The notes beneath the pieces were generated by a model that ran no database searches, was not told the DNA's origin, and saw only the letters and a list, made by a program, of their open reading frames with translations. Below, in pieces: positions 56,635 to 64,000 of a stretch of DNA of 64,000 bases (positions are counted from its first letter, which is position 1; each line of letters begins with the position of its first letter). Source of the DNA: Torymus aiolomorphi (lineage: Eukaryota > Arthropoda > Insecta > Hymenoptera > Torymidae); assembly GCA_036365515.1 (NCBI GenBank), contig CM070877.1:58706975-58770974 (forward strand), written 5' to 3'. The translations under genes were made by a program, and so were the position numbers.

Positions 56635-58402
56635 ATGTTCATAGCTTCAGGTCTAGTAGACCGCTGGAGCCACCTTAAAGATGAGTTGTCAGGTGTTCCT
56701 CATTTGTCTATGACCACAGACGTATGGATAGATACGTTAAATACTCGTAGTTATTTAGGTTTTACTTGTCATTATGTACAAAATTTTGAAAGCAAATCTT
56801 TAAATCTCGGAGTTATAGTATTACTGGAAAGTCATACATCCGAGTATCTAAAAAATTGGATGCTAAATGTTGTTGAAGAATGTAAATTTCAAATGCGTAT
56901 TGTAGTAGTTGTTTCTGACAATGCAGATTATATTAAAAAACCAGTTATCGATGCTTTCGGTGAAGAGGAACGGTAACGGGATGGCTAGTGGGGGAAAATC
57001 CCAAAAAGCCACAGGCCAGCGATGCCCTAGAACACGGTGCCGCGAGTGTCAAACTAAAATGACTTGCCCGGGGATCTGCTTCTGGAATCCTGAATACGAC
57101 GCGAAGATCGCACGCGAACTTCGCTTTCAAACTAATAGGATCGCTGAGTGAAAAGCGCACGCTCTATGAGTAAAGCGCGCGGCCGCTACGCTCAGATATG
57201 AAAACGACCGGCGGAGTCGTTTTCCCGCGGAGGCGGCGGTATCCGGGAGAAGGACAGGTTGTAATGAACAACGCGACGAATAACTAGATATCACAGTATA
57301 TTACAATCACTAATAAATACAAGCACAACGCAACTGCTGATTAAAACAATGAGTTAGTTCGCGCGCGACAGTTAATATTCAAACGCGCGAACGATACGGC
57401 GCGCGGCGTAGCTGGTACTCTCGCGCGCGGTGTTAAAGTACGGCGGGCTGACACACCCGCGCGTACACGGCACAGAAAGTTTGCACGGAGCGATTTCCGT
57501 GCAAACCTTTACATTTAACGCGAGAGATGAGAGTATAAGACTTACGTTTAGAAGGAGCAGCCGGTGCACTCGGTACTCTCTCGCTCGCACAGTAGTTGCG
57601 CACTATGTCTTTCTCTCTCTCTCCCTCTCTCTCTCTCTCTCTTCCTTTCTTACTCGCTGTATCGGGTCGGCAGGCGGGCTAGCTGCCGGCTCCTTGCTCG
57701 CTGTCTCGTGTGGCTCACGCGGCTCGGGATCGCTCTCTCTCTCTCTCTCTGTCTCTCTTCCACACGCATACACGATGCTCGGCGCCTCCACTATACTCAC
57801 GGTAACTATAAAAAGAGAGGACGGCGCGGACCAGGTAACTTTCGAGAGACACGCTGGAGAGAAGTTCACGGCACGATGGCAGACACGAAGATCGCTGCCA
57901 TGACTCGCATAAAGCCGTAGTAGCTTCGCGGGTACGCGACGGGCATATTATGCGTCGCCAGAACGTTCTAATCCGGTCAGAATGCTCGCGCGCTCGCGCC
58001 CCCAGTGAGCATGCCTGCTCGGCGCGGGTAATTCGAATCTCGAATTACCTAACTCGCGCACGCGTTACAGAACATTTACCATGTTTAGCGCATACTCTGA
58101 ACCTAGTACCTTCAAAAGTTTTAGATTTAAGTGTTATGGTAGCTGCCATTATAAGTAAAATTAAAGTAATCGTTAAATTTTTTAAGCAATCAGTTAATGT
58201 AGCAGATAAATAACGTAAACTAACAGATATTAAATTGACGCAAAGTGTAGAAACTCGCTAGAACTCCACATTTGATATGCTTCAAAAGTTTATCACTGTT
58301 GACAGCAGCTGAACTGCAAATTGTAAAAGAGCTGATGCAGCTACTAAAACCTTTGAAAGATGGGACTACAATTGTTGTGGAGAGTCTTATCTGACTGGTA
58401 GT
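56635..58402 (+). pseudogene. hAT transposase (ZBED type) split by a solo LTR
   Basis: Left part 56635-56971: HLSMTTDVWIDTLNTRSYLG (first catalytic Asp region), then VVVVSDNADYIKKPV (second Asp region). After the LTR insertion, 58074 onward resumes in the same frame with HLPCLAHTLNLVPSKVLD, the conserved Cys-His block of hAT transposases, and further down AAELQIVKELMQLLKPLKDG in another frame (58305-58370). The 5' BED finger and the 3' dimerisation domain are missing. The gene is a fossil, but the reading frame across the LTR target site is exact. Confidence 0.85.
56972..58069 (-). mobile_element. Solo gypsy-family LTR (copy C), 1,098 bp
   Basis: Plus strand runs from GGTAACGGGATGGCTAGTGG to ...CACGCGTTACA. 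It is flanked by GAAC at 56968-56971 and 58070-58073, a 4-bp duplication typical of gypsy. Its first part matches the LTR stub of the gypsy element at 27503 and the solo LTR at 61903. It contains CT-rich microsatellite blocks (57607-57650, 57730-57760). The open frames within are artefacts. Confidence 0.9.
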
Positions 58403-58407
58403 AAAAC

Positions 58408-58410
58408 ATA

Positions 58411-58494
<84 letters not shown>
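58408..58494. repeat. (AT)n microsatellite
   Basis: About 43 AT units, immediately left of the transposon at 58496. The element's TA duplication lies in this tract. Confidence 0.95.
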
Positions 58495-58495
<1 letters not shown>

Positions 58496-58498
<3 letters not shown>

Positions 58499-60244
58499 GG
58501 TGTGTCAAAAGTTCCGGGACGGCCAGTTATCTCAGCGGGAATGCATTTTCGGAAAAAATGTTTCATACAAAAGATGTAGGATTTTTCCCTGGCTACCTGA
58601 TGGTGACCTTGAATTTGACCTTGGGCTTGACCTTCAAGGTCATTTGAAGGTCAAGTCGAATTTTTTAAATGGGAACCCTCCTTTTTTATTGCGCAAACCG
58701 AAAGAGGGAAAAATTCTCTTTCCAACGATATAAGACACATACGCGGTCAAATGTGATCTAGAGGTCGTTTCAAGGTCAAGTCGGTAAAATGAGGTCAAAT
58801 TGATCTTGGGCAGTCCAAAGCATGGAAACTAAGGGCGTTGGGAAAAAACTTTCCATACGAAAGTTTCCGCAAATCGAATGGAGCATCTGATGGTGACCAT
58901 GAATTTGACCTTGGGCTTGACTTTCAAGGTCATTTAAAGGTCAAGTCGAATTTTTTGAATGGGAACCCTCTTTTTGTTGCAGAAATGCTGGAAAACTTAC
59001 CTTTCCAGGGGTGTAAGATACATACGGGGTTAAAAGTGAGCGAAAGGTCATTTGAAGGTCAACGTTCTTATACTCCGATCATCTGGACACCCCATCGAAT
59101 TTCGTGTATCAGGGCGTTAAAAAACATTTTTTGTGCTAACGTTTCTGGATCAAAACCCAGACCTGGGACCTGGCTAATCACCGCTGACCTTGGAACGACC
59201 TTGGGTCAACCCAACGGGGCAAACCGACCCCAGATACGGGTTCAGCGACCCCGAAAACCCATGGGTCCGTGGTTTCAAGCACCTTCTGCAATTCCTTCTG
59301 GTTTGACCTTGGAACGACCTTGAGTCGACCCAACGGGGCAAACCGACCCCAGATACGGGTTCAGCGACCCCGAAAACCCATGGGTCCGTGGTTTTAAGCA
59401 CCTTCTGCAATTCCTTCTAGTTTGACCTTGGAACGACCTTGGGTCGATCCAGCGGGACAAACCGATCCCAGATACGGGTTCAGCGACCCCGAAAACCCAT
59501 GGGTCCGTGGTTTCAAGCACCTTCTGCAATTCCTTCTGGTTTGACCTTGGAACGACCTTGGGTCGACCCAACGGGGCAAACCGACCCCAGATACGGGTTC
59601 AGCGACCCCGAAAACCCATGGGTCCGTGGTTTTAAGCACCTTCTGCAATTCCTTCTAGTTTGACCTTGGAACGACCTTGGGTCGATCCAGCGGGGCAAAC
59701 CGACCCCAGATACGGGTTCAGCGACCCCGAAAACCCATGGGTCCGTGGCCCGCATTTCTGCAACAAAAAGAGGGTTCCCATTCAAAAAATTCGACTTGAC
59801 ATTCAAATGACCTTGAAGGTCAAGCCCAAGGTCAAATTCAAGGTCACCATCAGATGCTCCATTCGATTTGCGGAAACTTTCGTATGGAAAGTTTTTTCCC
59901 AACGCCCTTAGTTTCCATGCTATGGACTGCCAAAGATCAATTTGACCTCATTTTACCGACTTGACCTTGAAACGACCTCTAGATCACATTTGACCCCGTA
60001 TGTATCTTATATCGGTGGAAAGAGAATTTTTCCCTCTTTCGGTTTCCGCAATAAAAAAGGGGGTATCCCATTTAAAAAATTCGACTTGACCTTCAAATGA
60101 CCTTGAAGGTCAAGCCCAAGGTCAAATTCAAGGTCACCATCAGATAGCGAGGGAAAAATCCTACATCTTTTGTATGAAACATTTTTTCCGAAAATGCATT
60201 CCCGCTGAGATAACTGGCCGTCCCGGAACTTTTGACACACCCTG
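58496..60244. mobile_element. Non-autonomous Tc1-type element with half-site-rich inverted repeats
   Basis: Ends CAGGGTGTGTCAAAAGTTCC and its reverse complement, with TA outside each. The inverted repeats are about 490 bases (58496-58986 and 59757-60244). They share with 31094-34130 the same module layout: TGACCTTGA/TCAAGGTCA words, then an AATTTTTTAAATGGGAACCC-like word. No transposase is present. The middle is filled by a 119-bp tandem array. Confidence 0.85.
59185..59747 (+). repeat. 119-bp tandem array, 4.7 units, alternating in pairs
   Basis: Units start at 59185, 59304, 59423, 59542 and 59661, each exactly 119 bases. They contain CAGATACGGGTTCAGCGACC and CCATGGGTCCGTGG. Alternate units share variants (GGTTTTAAGC then TTCTAG, versus GGTTTCAAGC then TTCTGG), so the true period is a 238-bp dimer. 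Open frames over it are repeat artefacts. Confidence 0.93.
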
Positions 60245-60548
60245 TATATATTTTTTTAGTTTATTTTTTAGTTCATGTTTCCTATTAACACTTTTGCAAT
60301 AGAGCTTTTTTAGATCATTAGATAAGCAATTAAGGTTTAATTGCTACCCTAAAACTGTTTTTATCACTAACAGCCTTTTGTACTTTTGGCAATTGAATAC
60401 TTTTAGATCGGGTTACAGATGTGTTTTTTTCATAAATTTCTTTGAGGTCTGAGTAATGATAAACTAAAGACTCTAAAGTAAAGACCTATCTTATATTTAA
60501 CGGTATATTACTCACGTAGGAGTTCTTCTGTATAATTTTTAGTATCCT
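60245..60548. other. AT-rich 3' flank of CR1-like copy 2
   Basis: Probably the 3' UTR of the minus-strand CR1-like element. Nothing else is seen. Confidence 0.4.
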
Positions 60549-61902
60549 TTATTGTATATTTTGCAATAGGTTCATGTTATTTTTGTAGACCCCTGCCCAT
60601 GCAATAATACCATAATTTATATGACTATGAAAGAATGCATAATACATAATCATTAATGATTTTATATCCATATAATTTTTTACTTTGGCAAAGATAAAAA
60701 TGATATATTTAGTTTTATTTATGATATATTTAATATGTTGGTCCCATTTCATGTTATAATCAAAAACTATTCCAAGATACTTGTACGTTGAGACTCTTTT
60801 AATTTCCTACTTATGTATTTCAATTTTAATTCTATTTGGCCCACCGTCACAATAATTTCCTAACGTCATAAAGACAGTTTTGCTCGTATTTAAAGACAGT
60901 CTGTTCACCGCTAGCCAATTCGCTATTTTGTCTAAAAAACTGTTCATTTTATCCTGTGCACGTGACCACGTGTTGTCACCCGATATGACAGCAGTGTCAT
61001 CCGTATAGGAAAGAACTGTATTACTTGGCATATCTACCAATAGGTCATTAATGTATATTATAAATAATAGTGGGCCAAGTATTGTTCCTTGCGGAACTCC
61101 TGTTTCTATTATTTGTTCAGTACTTCTTTTATTGTCTATTTTCACTATTTGACTTCTATTAGCAAGATAGCTGTACATTAAGTCTAGAGTTTTACCTCTT
61201 ATTCCATAACGATTAAGTTTTTCTATTAGGATTTTATAGTTGACAGTGTCAAAAGCTCCAAAAAGCAAGATGAAAAAAGTGCAAGATCCAAAAAGGTGAT
61301 TATTAACAGTTTACTCTTATCTAAGTACTTATATATAATATCTGTGATTATATTAAGTGCATCGATCGTACCTTTACCTTTAACGAAACTAAATTGTGAT
61401 TCTGATAAAATGTTACTGCCTTTAAGAAAACTGTATAATCTATTGTAAATTATCTTTTCAAAAATTTTTGCTATGTTTGAGATTAGCGAGATAGGCCTAT
61501 AATTAGATATATTAGATTTATCTCCCGCTTTGTGTATTGGTACAACTTCAGCACTTTTTAGTGCATCTGGCCATGTCGCGTGTTCAATCGAGGTATTAAA
61601 AATGTGCTGTAATGATTCTAAGATACATGGCGCAATTATATTTAATGTTTTGGAATTGATACCATCAACACCCCAGGCTTTTTTTTAAAGGTTTTGTATA
61701 ATTTTACCTTTTTCGACAGTATTGGTAGGACAAATAAAGATCGTTTTTGGATTTCTTGCAATTACTTTTGTACCACCATTCACAGGTTGTATGATGTTTT
61801 TACTTAAGGTAGCACCAACTTCACAAAAATATGAGTTCATGTGGTTTGCAATGGTTTCTTTGTCAGAGATTTTTTGTTTATTTATACAAGTAGAAGTAAA
61901 GT
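60549..61902 (-). pseudogene. CR1-like non-LTR reverse transcriptase, copy 2
   Basis: Palm 60807-61268: FGAFDTVNYKILIEKLNRYG (motif A), ETGVPQGTILGPLLFIIYIN and SYTDDTAVISG (YTDD where YADD is usual). Thumb and C-terminal pieces follow at 60549-60752 (MKWDQHIKYIINKTKYIIFI). Fingers and upstream pieces lie in other frames at 61269-61900, with frameshifts. Same family as 14040-17961. The upstream part is separated by a solo LTR. Confidence 0.82.
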
Positions 61903-62294
61903 TGTAACGCGTGTCTAGCCGCGATTCTAATCTACCGCGCGAAGGTAGTGAGCGCGCGCGCGCAACTCCTGCGCAGCCGAATCGAGGCGCGCCGCGCGTA
62001 GCGAATCGGTCTCGCGACGCGTAAAATGCCCGTCATCCGTCGCGAAGCTGCTAACTGGTTCCCGCGAGAAAAGGGAGCCATCTTCGTGTCTGCCGTCGCG
62101 CAAGTAGGATCTCCTCCGTTCTTCGTGAGTTTACTTGTCCACGCCGTTCGATCGTTTTGTGAGACCCCGCGAGTGTAGTGGAGGCGCGCACAAGAGAGAC
62201 AGAGAGAGAGCGATACCGCGTAGCGTGTGCCACGAGCAGAACGAGCCTGCGAGCGAGGAGCCGGCAGCCAGCCCGCCTGCCGACCCAATACAGC

Positions 62295-62331
<37 letters not shown>

Positions 62332-62973
62332 ACTGCTGTGCGAACGACAGGGAGCGAGAGAGAGAGTCGAGTGCACCGGCTGCTCCTTCCTAACGTAAGT
62401 TTTCTACTCTCCTCTCGCGGGTTCATTGTAAAGGCTCGCACGGAAATCGCCCCGTGCAAGCCTTCTGTGCCGTGTACGTGGGGGTGTGTGTCAGCCCGCC
62501 GTACTTTAACACCGCGCGCGAAATTAGCAGCTTCGCCGCGCGCCGTGTAGTTCGCGCGTTTGAATATTAACGGTCGCGCGCGAACTAACTCTTTGTTCTA
62601 ATCAGCACTTGCGTTGTGCTTGTAGAGATTAGTGATTGTGAATATATTGTGATATCTAGTTACTCGTCGCGTTGTTCATTACAACCTGTCCTTCTCCCGG
62701 ATACCGCCGCCTCCGCGGGAAAACGACTCCGCCGGTCGTTTTCATATCTGAGCATAGCGGCCGCGCGCTTTACTCTTCGAGCGCGCGCTTTTCACTCAGA
62801 GATCCAATTAGTTGGAAAGCGAAGTTCGTGTGCGATCTTCGCGTTGTTTTCGGGATTCCAGGAGCAGATCCCCGGGCAAGTCATTTTAGTCTGACACCCG
62901 CGGCACCGTGTTCTAGGGCATCGCTGGCCTGTGGCTTGTTGGGATTTTCCCCCACTAGCCATCCCGTTACAAC
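61903..62973 (+). mobile_element. Solo gypsy-family LTR (copy D), 1,071 bp
   Basis: Starts TGTAACGCGTGTCTAGCC and ends CATCCCGTTACAAC. It is the same LTR as copy C in the opposite orientation. AAGT flanks both ends (61899-61902, 62974-62977). It interrupts the CR1-like ORF2, whose minus-strand frame can be followed on both sides. It contains a GA-rich microsatellite at 62295-62330. Confidence 0.88.
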
Positions 62974-62977
62974 AAGT

Positions 62978-63172
62978 ATGCTGAATTGTCTTATTGTCTT
63001 TCTTTGTTTTTCCTAGCTTGTTATTAATGATTTCCCATAGTTGTTTTGGGTCATTTCTACTTTTTTCTATCTTATCTCTTTCGTACTTAAATTTAGCTTC
63101 TTTTATCACTCTATTCAATACTTTTGTATATTTTTTGTAGTCTTGTTTTAGGGCTGTACAATTTGGAATCAT
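62978..63172 (-). pseudogene. CR1-like element, endonuclease-RT linker
   Basis: Encodes YKKYTKVLNRVIKEAKFKYE and DPKQLWEIINNKLGKTKKDN, typical of the linker before the RT in CR1/Jockey-like elements. It joins across the solo LTR to the RT part at 61902 and below. Confidence 0.7.
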
Positions 63173-64000
63173 TTTATATAACTTATAAAGAATTTTTTTT
63201 TTTACACGATGTAATTAATGCTGGTGAGATCCAATCTTTCCTTGGAACACTGCCCCTATCTCTCTTTTTTGTTGTTTTATTGGAAGAGGCATAATTTATA
63301 CAATTTTAGATCTTACTTATTAGTAAATTGACTGCTTCATTTGGATCCTGTATTAACAAAATAGGATTCCAGTCTGTCAAAGTAGCTTTATTTTTTAATT
63401 TATTGTAGTTCATAATCCTAGTTTGTTTATTATTCTCTTGTTTTAGTATAAGATCTAAGGCAACAATTAAAGGGTAGTGATCACTAATTTTGTTGGTGCA
63501 GAGTTTATATGCTTTTGGAGCAATAGAATTTGATTTGAAGAATGAATTGTCAATACACGTACCACAGTAGCCGCCTTCGGCCGGTCTAGTTACCTAAAAA
63601 GCATGGGATATATTCTTTTTCAGTGAAATTATTTAAAAATTCCGCGGTAGCATTATCATCTTTCATAATGTCTATGTTAAAATCGCCAAAGATCTGCCAA
63701 CGATATGATTTTTAGTATTTTTGTTGTTATCAATATATTTTTTAATTGATTGAATCTATTCTAGTTTCTTTATGAGAGTTATAAGATGCCGAAATTCGAA
63801 AGGTTTCATTATTGTTTATAAGGATATCCGTACAAATAATATTTAGATTATCAATAACTATAGTTTCGGTATTTTCTATGATATCTCCTCTAATATACAA
63901 GGAAACGTCATCTGCTCTGTTTATATTACCTTCGTTATAATGCAGTTTGTAACCTGGAATATTGAAAAGACGAGTATTTTCGAGCGTCCACGTTTCCGTG
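63173..64000 (-). pseudogene. CR1-like element endonuclease, broken and cut by window end
   Basis: The minus strand reads TETWTLENTRLFNIPGYKLH at the window edge (the Glu motif), then RADDVSLYIRGDI, and further along IFGDFNID near 63690. These are endonuclease motifs in order. Stops and shifts are present near 63715 and 63590. The rest of the element lies beyond the window. Confidence 0.75.

Noticed and set aside
57430..57920. 157- and 118-residue frames in the solo LTR
   Set aside because: The Ser/Leu-rich text comes from CT microsatellites inside the LTR; it recurs out of frame in the other LTR copies.
59174..59663. Several open frames (74-129 residues) over the 119-bp array, both strands
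   Set aside because: They only repeat the tandem unit (GFSGSLNPYLGSVCP-type text) and end at its borders; no protein family.
59185..59747. CRISPR array
   Set aside because: The whole 119-bp unit repeats; there are no unique spacers, and it lies inside a eukaryotic transposon.
62131..62550. Arg/Glu-rich and Ser-rich frames at 62 kb
   Set aside because: GA/CT-repeat artefacts within solo LTR copy D.

Overview
This window looks like insect nuclear DNA, AT-rich and packed with transposable elements. The order within insects is uncertain; Hymenoptera is only a guess. Evidence for a eukaryote: spliced exons, poly(A)-tailed non-LTR elements, Tc1/mariner, pogo, hAT and Sola-like DNA transposons, BEL/Pao and Ty3/gypsy LTR elements, and long (TG)n and (TA)n tracts. 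I see no bacterial gene, rRNA, tRNA or CRISPR array. The one host gene I can defend is an internal exon of an Additional sex combs (Asx/ASXL) homolog on the minus strand (9439-10518).

Layout. 1-2694: 3' part of an R1/I-type non-LTR retrotransposon with a poly(A) tail. 2922-4033: broken mariner. 5357-6140: two direct repeats rich in CRE and E-box palindromes, flanking a transposase fragment. 6757-7690: tandem satellite. 9138-9378: TA-flanked MITE just inside the Asx intron. 11461-11970 and 18169-19560: two copies of an LTR-like repeat, the second split by a hAT-type MITE with an 8-bp target duplication. 14040-17961: decayed CR1-like non-LTR element (minus). 20285-20345: hammerhead ribozyme core (minus). 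22434-27625: decayed Ty3/gypsy element (minus) with the stub of its LTR. 28088-29130: tandem array of hairpin modules. 31094-34130: Tc1/IS630-type transposon whose long inverted repeats are loaded with TCAAGGTCA nuclear-receptor half-sites. 34548-45562: young BEL/Pao element with 384-bp LTRs, split by a TA-flanked pogo/Tigger transposon (38972-42283).

The right part is a nest. 46092-51240: solo gypsy LTR split by a two-ORF non-LTR element. 52005-55551: complete Sola-like DNA transposon with ~600-bp terminal inverted repeats and a CAAT target duplication. 56635-58400: hAT transposase split by a complete solo gypsy LTR (GAAC duplication). 58496-60244: non-autonomous relative of the 31-34 kb transposon with an internal 119-bp tandem array. 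60549-64000: second CR1-like copy, split by another solo LTR (ACTT duplication).

The elements do not form a pathway. What joins them is nesting, which gives a relative order of insertion: hAT and CR1-like copies before the gypsy solo LTRs, one gypsy LTR before the two-ORF non-LTR element, and Pao before pogo. The most unusual signals are the hammerhead core, the hairpin satellite whose stem changes keep pairing through G-U, the nuclear-receptor half-site inverted repeats, and the complete Sola-like element.
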